NCBI GenBank assembly: GCA_902494545.1
Contig: CABUTP010000004.1
Location: 1 to 21,117, forward strand
DNA: 21,117 bases
DNA from: an uncultured Collinsella sp.
GTDB taxonomy: Bacteria; Actinomycetota; Coriobacteriia; Coriobacteriales; Coriobacteriaceae
Reading direction: 5' to 3'
Shown here in pieces: positions 7,117 through 14,183 of this stretch; position 1 is the stretch's first letter, and the number at the start of each line of letters is the position of its first letter. The notes below the pieces were generated by a model, which did no database searches, was not told where the DNA came from, and worked only from the letters and a program-made list of their open reading frames with translations. The translations under genes and the position numbers were made by a program.

Positions 7117-7145
7117 TTGTATAAGGATGTTTACATACCTATACT
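7117..7145 (+). promoter_or_regulatory. Promoter of dehydrogenase/gntR operon
   Basis: TTGTAT (7117-7122), a 17-bp spacer and TATACT (7140-7145) make a good vegetative promoter. The leader to the ATG at 7182 would be about 30 nt. It is the best-looking promoter in this intergenic region. Confidence 0.65.
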
Positions 7146-7181
7146 TCATTACAACATTCACCGCCACGTTAAGGAGTCACC

Positions 7182-8207
7182 ATGAAAAGCGCGGTCTTCT
7201 ATGGAAAGCACGACCTCAGAGTCGAGGAATCGGCAAAGCCGGCCGTGGGCAGGCGCGACGTTCTGATCAACGTCAAGGCTTGCGGCGTCTGCGGTACCGA
7301 CGTTCATATCTATGAAGGCGACAAGGGTGCAGCCGACGTTACCCCGCCCACGATCCTTGGTCATGAGTTTGCGGGCGTTGTCGAGGCCGTGGGCAGCGAC
7401 GTCGCTGGCTTTAAACCGGGCGATCGCGTGTGCATCGACCCAAACCATCCCTGCGGCTGCTGCGAACCCTGCCGCGACGGAATCAACCACTACTGCGAGC
7501 ATATGACCGGTTACGGGACCACCGTTAACGGCGGCTTTGCCGAGTACTGCTCCGTCGATATGCAGCAAGTCTACAAGTTGGGCGATCACACCAGCTTTGA
7601 GCAGGGTGCTATGACCGAGCCCGTCGCCTGCTGCCTGCACGGCATCGATATGTGCAACATCAAGCCCGGCAGCACAGTTGTCGTTATCGGCGGTGGCATG
7701 ATCGGTCTGCTCATGATGCAGCTTGCCAAAAACGCCGGCGCCACCAAGGTCGTCTTGCTCGAGCCCGTCGAGGGCAAGCGCGAGGTTGCGCTCAAACTCG
7801 GCGCCGATCTGGCAATTGATTCCATCCACGAGGACGTCCCAGCCCGCCTGAAGCAGGAGGGCGTCGGCAACGTCGATGTCGTTATCGAGTGTGTTGGCAA
7901 GCCCATCACCATCGAGCAGGCCATCCAGATCGCCGGCCACAAGGCTACGGTCATGATGTTCGGCCTCACCAAGCCCGATGAGACAATCACCGTCAAGCCC
8001 TTCGAGGTCTTCCAGAAGGAGCTTGTGCTCACCTCGTCCTACATCAACCCTTATACGCAGCGTCGCGCGCTCGAGCTCATCGACTCTGGCAGGCTCGACG
8101 TATCCTCGATGGTCGCCAAGGTGGCTTCCCTCGACGAACTCGGCGCCATCCTGTCAGACCCAGCTCTGCGTGCCATGGGTAAATATATAATCGACCCCAG
8201 CAAGTAA
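7182..8207 (+). CDS. Zinc-dependent medium-chain dehydrogenase (sorbitol/polyol-type)
   Basis: A 341-aa zinc MDR dehydrogenase. The catalytic zinc set is visible: Cys37 in CGVCGTD, His61-Glu62 in GHEFAG, and Glu146 in TEP. The structural zinc lobe has Cys91, Cys94, Cys97 and Cys105 with canonical spacing. The nucleotide site is VVVIGGGMIG (166-175). Family members oxidise polyols or secondary alcohols (sorbitol, xylitol, threonine, butanediol) with NAD(P); sequence alone does not fix the substrate. AAGGAG at 7171-7176 marks the start. It is the first gene of an operon with the GntR regulator and is divergent from the PTS/GH4 operon. That context points to oxidation of a sugar alcohol released by phospho-glucosidase action, which is an inference. 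Confidence 0.88.
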   Translation: MKSAVFYGKHDLRVEESAKPAVGRRDVLINVKACGVCGTDVHIYEGDKGAADVTPPTILGHEFAGVVEAVGSDVAGFKPGDRVCIDPNHPCGCCEPCRDGINHYCEHMTGYGTTVNGGFAEYCSVDMQQVYKLGDHTSFEQGAMTEPVACCLHGIDMCNIKPGSTVVVIGGGMIGLLMMQLAKNAGATKVVLLEPVEGKREVALKLGADLAIDSIHEDVPARLKQEGVGNVDVVIECVGKPITIEQAIQIAGHKATVMMFGLTKPDETITVKPFEVFQKELVLTSSYINPYTQRRALELIDSGRLDVSSMVAKVASLDELGAILSDPALRAMGKYIIDPSK

Positions 8208-8272
8208 ATCGATTGACACCTGCGCGGACGGCCCTCATCCGTCGTTCACGCACCCAGCTCTAGGAGACCGTC

Positions 8273-9028
8273 ATGGCGCGAGCCATCTTCCAAACTATTT
8301 ATGACAACGTGAAGCAGTCGATTGACGACGGCACATACGCCTATCAGAGTTATCTGCCTTCGGAGACTGAGCTCACGCAGCTGTTTGACTGTTCGCGCAT
8401 GACGGTCCGTCGCGCCATCTCGATGCTTGCGGCAGATGGTTACGTGCTCCCCCAGCAAGGCAAAGGCATACGCGTCATTCGCAACATCAGTGACGAGAAG
8501 AGTCGTGGTGGCGGCGGACTCGAGACCTTTAAGGAAATCGCGGTCAACCGAGGCTTTGAGCTCAAGACTGTCACCACCGTCTTTGAGCTCCTCATCTGCA
8601 GCAAGGCGCTCTCCAAGATTACCGGGTTTCCCGAAGGCTGTGAGCTCACACGCGCCAAACGCATCCGTTATGCAGACGGACAAGCCGTGTGCTCCGACGA
8701 CTCCTATTACCTAAGCTCACAGGTACCGGGGCTGACACCCGAGATTGTCAACGACTCGATCTATCGTTACCTCGAAGAAGACCTTGGCATTAAGATTGCC
8801 ACGGGCAAACGCTATGTAACGATCGAGCATCCCACGCCCGAGGATACGCGCGTGCTCGATCTCGACGACTTTAACGCACTCGCCGTTATACGCGGACAGA
8901 CCTACAACGCCGACGGTATCCTTATGGAATACACCGAGACCAAACAGGTCCCCGGGTTCTTTTTGCTCCATGAAACCGTGACGCGCAACGGTACCGGTCG
9001 AACCGGCCACCAAAGCAGCATGAACTAA
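8273..9028 (+). CDS. GntR-family regulator, HutC/TreR subfamily (UTRA domain)
   Basis: A 251-aa protein with an N-terminal winged helix (residues about 5-70). It shows the GntR pattern LPSETELTQLFDCSRMTVRR followed by AISMLAADGYVLPQQGKGI. Residues about 85-240 form a UTRA effector-binding domain, including LTRAKRIRYADGQAV and the C-terminal QTYNADGILMEYTETKQVPG. UTRA regulators of PTS sugar loci usually bind the sugar phosphate and release their operators. AGGAG at 8262-8266 precedes the ATG. It lies 65 bp after the dehydrogenase gene. A TTGACA at 8213-8218 lacks a convincing -10, so I expect co-transcription. Its likely operators are the two 14-bp sites upstream of its own operon and of the PTS operon. 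Confidence 0.9.
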   Translation: MARAIFQTIYDNVKQSIDDGTYAYQSYLPSETELTQLFDCSRMTVRRAISMLAADGYVLPQQGKGIRVIRNISDEKSRGGGGLETFKEIAVNRGFELKTVTTVFELLICSKALSKITGFPEGCELTRAKRIRYADGQAVCSDDSYYLSSQVPGLTPEIVNDSIYRYLEEDLGIKIATGKRYVTIEHPTPEDTRVLDLDDFNALAVIRGQTYNADGILMEYTETKQVPGFFLLHETVTRNGTGRTGHQSSMN

Positions 9029-9038
9029 CCATTTATTA

Positions 9039-9109
9039 GTTGCGGTGGAATAGTTCCTAGAATGGCCAGCTTAAGGGCAAAACAGGAACTATTCCACCGC
9101 AACTTTTTT
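9039..9109 (+). terminator. Strong intrinsic terminator after gntR
   Basis: A perfect 20-bp stem (9039-9058 with 9084-9103) encloses a 25-nt loop and is followed by six T residues (9104-9109). It starts 10 bp after the gntR stop codon. The stem is unusually long and flawless for a terminator. Confidence 0.9.
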
Positions 9110-9140
9110 GGCCGGCGGGGCAGCACCTGTCCCACCGGCC
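9110..9140 (-). terminator. Hairpin after ferredoxin-like gene (minus strand)
   Basis: The 10-nt arms at 9110-9119 and 9131-9140 pair fully only in the minus-strand RNA, where the one non-Watson-Crick position becomes U·G; on the plus strand it is a C·A mismatch. This points to the ferredoxin-like transcript. It is followed by A residues rather than U, so termination may need a factor or the next 20-bp stem. Confidence 0.5.
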
Positions 9141-9159
9141 ATCATTTACGCTCTTTTAG

Positions 9160-10413
9160 CTAGTCCGCGAGCTTTTCCACCTGATCGAGCATCTTGTCGA
9201 GCTTGGCCTTTGCCTCGGCCTTGACCTTCTCGGCCTCCTCGTGGGCCTTGGCCTTTTGCGCAGCCTTTTCCTCGGCCTCGGGATCGACGACGACCAGGTT
9301 GGATGCATCATGCTCAACCAACTTAAGCGCATGCTCGGGACACACCTTGACGCAGGCCCCACAGCCTAGGCAATACGTGGACTCCAGTGCAAAGCGACCG
9401 CTTCCCACCAAATCGCAGGCAAACGTGGGGCATACATTGACGCACTCGCCGCACGACGTACACTTGTCAAAATCGCACTCCGGCGTGCTCACCTGCATGT
9501 TCTGGGCAAGCTCGGGGTGGTTTTGCAACGTTGAGAGCACCAGTTGGCGCCCGTGCGTGAGCGAACGGCGACGCTTAGTCGTCGTGGTGCCGCACATGGT
9601 GTTGAGCGTGCGCTCCAGCTGAGTAATCTGATGGCGATGGGCCTTGAGCTTTTGCGTCACCGAGGCCAGCGCCGCCGTCGCCGGATTGAGCTTGGTCACC
9701 GTCAGGCCCGTGGTGCGGGCAATCTTTTCCATGTACTCCTTGCGTTCGTACTCGCGAAGCTTATGGCACTTGAGGCTCTTGGGGTCGACCTCCAAGCCCA
9801 TACCCGTGCCAGACCACTCCTCGGCCTTCGCAATCGCCTCGCCCAGAATGTCCTCACCGCCGGTGTTGCGGCATTTATCGCACACGCCCAACGGCAGGTA
9901 CACACTCACGTTGGGATAGTCCGTCAGTACCGAGAACCAGGTCTCGGCCGTAATATCGCCCACGCAGGCAACGACGACCTCGTTTTCGCGCGGCATGCGC
10001 TTGAGGGCGCGCGTGCAGGTGACGTAGGCGGTCTCGTGGCTCGTAGCAGCAGAGACGATATCGTCATACAGGTTTTTGGGCGCCAGGCGCGGCGAGATGA
10101 TCGCCTCGGTCGGACAGGCAGCGGCGCACAGGCCGCACTTGCGACAGGAGTCGAGGATCTCGATGGCGTCTTCCTCGACCTCGATAGCGTTGACCGGGCA
10201 CACGTCCATGCACGCGGTGCAGTCGCTCTTTTCGTTTTTGCAGGTCAGGCACGGAATGGTGTTGCCGCGCGGACGCTCCTTGTAGTCGGCAGGATTCCAC
10301 TGAGGCGCCGACGGATCGAGTGCATCGGTCACGCCACCAAGCGGGTTTTTAAGAAAGTCGAAACCCTTGCTGATCTCGATAATGTCATCAAACAGATCGT
10401 GTTCCTGCGCCAT
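9160..10413 (-). CDS. Iron-sulfur protein with two ferredoxin modules and a coiled tail
   Basis: A 417-aa soluble protein. The N-terminal ferredoxin module has Cys55/58, Cys65/68/72 and the full motif CRKCGLCAAACP (Cys90-100). Its first motif lacks the usual leading Cys of CxxCxxCxxxCP, and Cys55/58 may substitute. A C-terminal module has CTSCGECVNVCP (318-329) and CLGCGACVKVCP (348-359), a textbook 2[4Fe-4S] ferredoxin. Between them lies an alpha/beta region with Cys150, Cys178 and Cys181 (CDKC). Residues about 379-417 are an Ala/Lys/Glu helix, probably coiled coil. No enzyme domain is visible, so it is most likely an electron carrier or the electron-transfer subunit of an unidentified partner. 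The ATG at 10413 has GGGAGGGG upstream; an earlier in-frame ATG at 10443 has none. The preceding gene is a glycerol-dehydrogenase paralogue. Confidence 0.85.
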   Translation of the reverse strand: MAQEHDLFDDIIEISKGFDFLKNPLGGVTDALDPSAPQWNPADYKERPRGNTIPCLTCKNEKSDCTACMDVCPVNAIEVEEDAIEILDSCRKCGLCAAACPTEAIISPRLAPKNLYDDIVSAATSHETAYVTCTRALKRMPRENEVVVACVGDITAETWFSVLTDYPNVSVYLPLGVCDKCRNTGGEDILGEAIAKAEEWSGTGMGLEVDPKSLKCHKLREYERKEYMEKIARTTGLTVTKLNPATAALASVTQKLKAHRHQITQLERTLNTMCGTTTTKRRRSLTHGRQLVLSTLQNHPELAQNMQVSTPECDFDKCTSCGECVNVCPTFACDLVGSGRFALESTYCLGCGACVKVCPEHALKLVEHDASNLVVVDPEAEEKAAQKAKAHEEAEKVKAEAKAKLDKMLDQVEKLAD

Positions 10414-10453
10414 GCGCGGCCCCTCCCTGAGCAGTGCAAACAAGCAAGAGATA

Positions 10454-10484
10454 ATGATACGCTATCGGCCCACGCCTCGGGCAA
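10454..10484 (-). promoter_or_regulatory. Weak candidate promoter of ferredoxin-like gene
   Basis: On the minus strand TTGCCC (10484-10479) and TATCAT (10459-10454) are 19 bp apart, longer than ideal. It lies in the 150-bp gap upstream of the ferredoxin-like gene. No terminator is visible between that gene and the preceding glycerol-dehydrogenase gene, so read-through is also possible. Confidence 0.3.
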
Positions 10485-10563
10485 ATTACACGCGGAGCAT
10501 CTTTGCGGCAAATAGCCTATGCCTATCGCCGCCTCGATCGCACAAGGTCAATCAAGCGCCAAA

Positions 10564-11631
10564 CTATGCCTCGCACATGAGCTGCACGAGCTTTTGTTTG
10601 GTCACCTTTGCCTGCTCGTTGGCCATATTACGCTCGTTTCTAAAGACCGCATTTGCAACACCCTGCAGATCGGCATCGGAAATCTCGCCAAGGCCCAGCT
10701 CCTCGAGCGTCGTCGGCAGACCGACGCGCTGGCAAAACTCGAGCACCTGATCAAGCTCGGGTGCACGCTCCAGGCGCAGCTGCACCACCAGGCCAAATGC
10801 CACGGCTTCACCATGCATGGCCTTGCACTCGGGCAGAATCGTCAGACCGTTGGCGATGGCATGCGCCAACGCCAAGCCACCGCTCTCAAAGCCGACGCCC
10901 GAGAGCAGAATATTGCACTCGATCAGGCGCTCAACTGCCGGCGATGTACGGCCCTTTTTGAGGTCGCGCTTGGCAGCGACGCCGCACTCCATGAGCGTAT
11001 CGTAGCAGGCACGAGCCGCAACCAAGGCTAAGTGTCCTGGCGCGCCACCGTGCTCGTTGGCGCCGTGCGCCGCGGCGCACGAACGCGCCTCGAAGTACGT
11101 TGCCAGTGCGTCGCCCATGCCAGCGACCGTCATACGCAGCGGGGCTGCCGCGACCACGTTGGTATCGACCACGACCAGGTCTGGATTCTTCTCGAGCATC
11201 AGGTAGCGGTCGAACGACCCATCCTCGTGATACAGCACCGAAATCGCGCTGCACGGACCGTCCATCGAAGCCGCCGTGGGGCACACACACAACGGCAGCT
11301 CAGCATAAAACGCAACGGCCTTGGCGATATCGAGCATTTTGCCGCCGCCAATACCCACTACCATGTCGCAATACTCGGCCTGGGCTTCCTTAGCCATTTT
11401 TACAACGGCCTCTTCCGTACAAGGACCGTTATAGATCTTAAAGAACGGCTCGCTGAGATCTTCGTCCAGAAATCCATCGACGATCTGCTTGCACAGCCGA
11501 TCCTCGGTACCCTGGTCAAACAAGACATAAGCAGCGCAGCCCAACCATGACAAATACCTGCCTTGACGCGACAGTTCGCCCGGCCCCTGAACATACCGGC
11601 CGGGACCGCCATAAACCATGGGAAGCGCCAT
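10564..11631 (-). CDS. gldA: Glycerol dehydrogenase-like protein, divergent paralogue
   Basis: A 355-aa member of the iron/zinc group III dehydrogenase superfamily, GldA branch (glycerol to dihydroxyacetone with NAD). The NAD loop is GIGGGKMLDIAKAV (93-106). Metal ligands expected for GldA are present as Asp174, His257 and His273. Compared with the neighbour at 11776, the strand after His257 reads HAIANG instead of HAIHNG and the segment before the last His is one residue shorter (CKAMHGE against CHGMYHGE). The metal site geometry or substrate may therefore differ. The ATG at 11631 has GAAGGGCGG upstream. It follows the other gldA copy on the same strand, separated by a terminator and by an inverted-repeat leader of its own. 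A duplication followed by divergence is likely. Confidence 0.85.
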   Translation of the reverse strand: MALPMVYGGPGRYVQGPGELSRQGRYLSWLGCAAYVLFDQGTEDRLCKQIVDGFLDEDLSEPFFKIYNGPCTEEAVVKMAKEAQAEYCDMVVGIGGGKMLDIAKAVAFYAELPLCVCPTAASMDGPCSAISVLYHEDGSFDRYLMLEKNPDLVVVDTNVVAAAPLRMTVAGMGDALATYFEARSCAAAHGANEHGGAPGHLALVAARACYDTLMECGVAAKRDLKKGRTSPAVERLIECNILLSGVGFESGGLALAHAIANGLTILPECKAMHGEAVAFGLVVQLRLERAPELDQVLEFCQRVGLPTTLEELGLGEISDADLQGVANAVFRNERNMANEQAKVTKQKLVQLMCEA

Positions 11632-11660
11632 ACGAGAATCCGCCCTTCATTAAACAACGA

Positions 11661-11723
11661 TTGGTGCAAAGTAACTTGCCCCCTGCACCAACTTGTGCAT
11701 TGGAGACAGGCCACTTTGCACCA
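11661..11723. repeat. Nested inverted repeats in the leader of the divergent gldA
   Basis: TGGTGCAAAGT (11662-11672) is exactly inverted at 11713-11723, and TTGGTGCA (11661-11668) is also exactly inverted at 11684-11691. The same TGCACCA word is thus used three times, giving two mutually exclusive pairings just upstream of the gene starting at 11631. It could be a regulator site array or a switchable leader structure. Confidence 0.6.
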
Positions 11724-11725
11724 TA

Positions 11726-11763
11726 GCAAAAAGGGGCAAAGTCATCTGCTGGCTTTGCCCCTT
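11726..11763 (-). terminator. Intrinsic terminator after second gldA
   Basis: AAGGGGCAAAG (11731-11741) pairs with CTTTGCCCCTT (11753-11763) around an 11-nt loop. In the minus-strand RNA it is followed by a T-run (11726-11735 read in reverse). It lies 13 bp after the stop codon of the gldA gene at 11776. Confidence 0.88.
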
Positions 11764-11775
11764 CCTTAGCTTGAT

Positions 11776-12876
11776 TTACTCATCCATGAGATAGTAGTGG
11801 CCCAGCGCGTCGGCACCCAGGATGGCGTTTGCGACCATCTCGGGCGTCACCTCAAACGGCATGTTGCACATGGTGTCATCGGGTGCGCAGGCGGCCTCGG
11901 CAACAATCATGGCCCGCTCGCGCGTAAGCTCGGCAACGCCAAGTTCCTTCATCGTGACCGGCAGGCCCAGCTCAATGCAGAAGCCCAAAACTTCCTCGAG
12001 CTTCTCGGTCGGGGCATCCTCGAGTACCAGCTGGACGATGGTGCCAAAGGCGACCTTCTCGCCGTGATACATGCCGTGGCACTCGGGCAGCATCGTCAGG
12101 CCATTGTGGATAGCATGAGCAGCAGCAAGGCCCGAGCTCTCAAAGCCAATGCCCGAAAGCAGCGTATTGGCCTCAATGATGTGCTCGACGGCAGGCGTGA
12201 GCGCACCCTTCTCCAGTGCGACCTTGGCCTTGACGCCATCGGCCATAAGCGTCTCGTAGCAGAGCTTGGCGAGCGCCAGACCGGCCATGCCGCCCTTGCC
12301 GCCAGCGCAGGTGCCGCCGTCGGCATCGTGCGTCGCCTGAGCCTCGAAATAGGTTGCGAGCGCATCGCCCATGCCGGAAACCGTCAGGCGCACCGGGCTC
12401 GCCGCGATAACCGTCGTATCCATCAGGACAATATTGGGGTTTGCCTTAAGGAACAGGTACTTATCGAACTGGCCGTCGTCGGTGTAGAGCACCGAAAGCG
12501 CCGAGCACGGTGCATCGGTCGAGGCGATGGTGGGGCAAATAATAACCGGGGACTCCAGGTAATAGGCGACGGCCTTTGCGGTGTCGAGGATCTTGCCGCC
12601 ACCGACGCCGACAATGATGTCGCAACCGTTGTCGCGCGCGAGCGCAACTAGACGATCGACCTCGCCCTTGGAGCACTCGCCGTTAAAGTCCTCAAACAGC
12701 AGCTCGGCCTTAGCCTCGGCAAAACCGCCCTCGATCTTGGTGCCGACGCGCTTCTTGCCCGAAGGCGTCACGATGACGAGGGCCTTAGCGCCGAGCGGCT
12801 CGACATAGGAGCCGAGCTTGGCCAGCTCGTCCGGACCCTGGATGTACTTGCTGGGGCTATTGAAAATTGCAGCCAT
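11776..12876 (-). CDS. gldA: Glycerol dehydrogenase
   Basis: A 366-aa GldA, matching the family length. The NAD loop is GVGGGKILDTAKAVAYY (90-106). The zinc ligands fall at Asp171, His254 and His271 in MGDALATYFEA, AAAHAIHNG and MYHGEKVAFG, the same numbers as E. coli GldA. It oxidises glycerol to dihydroxyacetone, or reduces it when redox balance demands; some members act on 1,2-diols. I set the start at ATG 12876 (MAAIFNSPSKYIQGP), since upstream in-frame residues are translation of the terminator. The ribosome site is mediocre (GAATGGGA). The gene begins only 31 bp after the terminator at 12907-12937, leaving little room for a separate promoter, so its expression may depend on read-through from the alcohol dehydrogenase gene. 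Confidence 0.9.
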   Translation of the reverse strand: MAAIFNSPSKYIQGPDELAKLGSYVEPLGAKALVIVTPSGKKRVGTKIEGGFAEAKAELLFEDFNGECSKGEVDRLVALARDNGCDIIVGVGGGKILDTAKAVAYYLESPVIICPTIASTDAPCSALSVLYTDDGQFDKYLFLKANPNIVLMDTTVIAASPVRLTVSGMGDALATYFEAQATHDADGGTCAGGKGGMAGLALAKLCYETLMADGVKAKVALEKGALTPAVEHIIEANTLLSGIGFESSGLAAAHAIHNGLTMLPECHGMYHGEKVAFGTIVQLVLEDAPTEKLEEVLGFCIELGLPVTMKELGVAELTRERAMIVAEAACAPDDTMCNMPFEVTPEMVANAILGADALGHYYLMDE

Positions 12877-12891
12877 AACTATCCCATTCTC

Positions 12892-12937
12892 TAAAAGAAA
12901 AAAGAAAGGGGCTCCGTACGGATACGTGCGGAGCCCC
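12892..12937 (-). terminator. Intrinsic terminator after Fe-ADH
   Basis: GGGGCTCCG (12908-12916) pairs with CGGAGCCCC (12929-12937). In the minus-strand RNA a U-rich run follows (12907 down to 12892). It lies 22 bp after the alcohol dehydrogenase stop and immediately upstream of the gldA ribosome site. Confidence 0.88.
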
Positions 12938-12959
12938 TCGTTACGATAACAAGAGTCGA

Positions 12960-14183
12960 TTAGAAATCGATGTCGGTGTCGTAGTAGCAAGCCTTGAGGA
13001 TCTTCTCGAAGTCGGCAGCCTTGGTCTCACGCGGGTTCTCCGGCGTGCAGGCGTCCTGCTCGGCGTTCGCGGCGATCTCGGGGAGCTTCGCGAGGAACTC
13101 CTCCTCGGAAACCATCTGCGGGTTCTCGGCGTCGACCTTCACGCCGCCATTCGCGTAATCCTTGATGGACTGCGGAATGTTGAGCTGGTCGTTGAGGTCG
13201 CGAATCTTCTGGACGAGCGCAGCGATGAGCTCCTCGTTGGTCTCGCCGGGAAGGTGCAGGATCTCCTTGGCCACGTAAGCGTAACGCTCGGCAGCACGGG
13301 GATCCTTGGAGTTCCACTGGATAACCTTGCCCAGGTACATAGCGTTTGCGGCACCATGGATGATGTGACCGTTCTCGAAGGCAGCACCGGTCTTGTGAGC
13401 CATGGAGTGAACGATGCCGAGCAGGCCCGAGGAGAAGGCGATACCGGCGATGCACTGAGCCTCGTGCATGTGCTGACGGGCCTCATGGTCGCCAGCATAG
13501 GACTTGGGCAGCCACTCGACGATCTCGCGGATGCCGTGCAGAGCGTTGGCGTCGGTGAACATAGAGGCGCAGGTGGAAACGTAGGCCTCCATGCAGTGGG
13601 TCAGAGCATCCATGCCGGTGTGAGCGCACAGCTTGGCGGGCATGGTGTAGGTGAGCTCGGGGTCGACGATGGCGACATCAGGGGTGATGTTGAAGTCGGC
13701 CAGCGGGTACTTGATGCCCTTGGCGTAGTCGGTAATGACGGAGAAGGCAGTGACCTCGGTAGCGGTACCGGAGGTAGAGGAGATGGCGCAGAAGTGAGCC
13801 TTCTGACGCAGCTCGGGGAAGCTGAACGGCTGGATAATGTTATCGAAGGACTCCTCGGGATACTCGTAGAAGACCCACATGGCCTTAGCGGCATCGATGG
13901 GCGAGCCGCCGCCGATGGCGATAATCCAGTCGGGCTCGAACTCGCGCATGGCCTCGGCGCCCTTCATGACCGTCTCGATGGACGGATCGGACTCGACGCC
14001 CTCGAACAGCTTGACCTCGAAGCCACCTTCCTTAAGGTCGGCCTCAACGTCCTGCAGGAACCCGCCGCGGCGCATAGAGCTGCCGCCAGAAACGATGATG
14101 GCCTTCTTGCCCTTGAGGTTCTTCACCTCGTGGCGAGCGCCCTCACCAAAGTACAGATCGCGAGGATTGGTAAAACGTCCCAT
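12960..14183 (-). CDS. Iron-containing alcohol dehydrogenase (group III)
   Basis: A 407-aa Fe-ADH. The NAD(P) loop is IGGGSPIDAAKAM (90-102). The substrate/metal signature SSTSGTATEVTAFSVITD is at 135-152. Iron ligands expected from the FucO/AdhE family correspond to Asp192, His196, His259 and His273 (His276 is the alternative because this subfamily reads GHIIHG where others have PHG). Family members reduce aldehydes to ethanol, butanol or propanediol, or the reverse; the exact substrate cannot be read from sequence. The ATG at 14183 has AGGAGG at 14190-14195; upstream in-frame residues are leader. It is the first gene of the minus-strand dehydrogenase block. A hairpin sits in its leader at 14224-14250. 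Confidence 0.9.
   Translation of the reverse strand: MGRFTNPRDLYFGEGARHEVKNLKGKKAIIVSGGSSMRRGGFLQDVEADLKEGGFEVKLFEGVESDPSIETVMKGAEAMREFEPDWIIAIGGGSPIDAAKAMWVFYEYPEESFDNIIQPFSFPELRQKAHFCAISSTSGTATEVTAFSVITDYAKGIKYPLADFNITPDVAIVDPELTYTMPAKLCAHTGMDALTHCMEAYVSTCASMFTDANALHGIREIVEWLPKSYAGDHEARQHMHEAQCIAGIAFSSGLLGIVHSMAHKTGAAFENGHIIHGAANAMYLGKVIQWNSKDPRAAERYAYVAKEILHLPGETNEELIAALVQKIRDLNDQLNIPQSIKDYANGGVKVDAENPQMVSEEEFLAKLPEIAANAEQDACTPENPRETKAADFEKILKACYYDTDIDF

Larger units (their letters stand above)
6826..7181. other. 356-bp AT-rich divergent control region
   Basis: The gap between the EIICB start and the dehydrogenase start is clearly more AT-rich than its neighbours. It holds a candidate minus-strand promoter, two candidate plus-strand promoters and two copies of a 14-bp operator-like site in opposite orientation 114 bp apart. 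No open frame with a ribosome site was seen. Confidence 0.7.

Noticed and set aside
8213..8241. TTGACA upstream of gntR as a separate promoter
   Set aside because: The -35 is perfect but the sequence 17 bp downstream (CATCCG) is not a -10 box. Co-transcription with the dehydrogenase is simpler.
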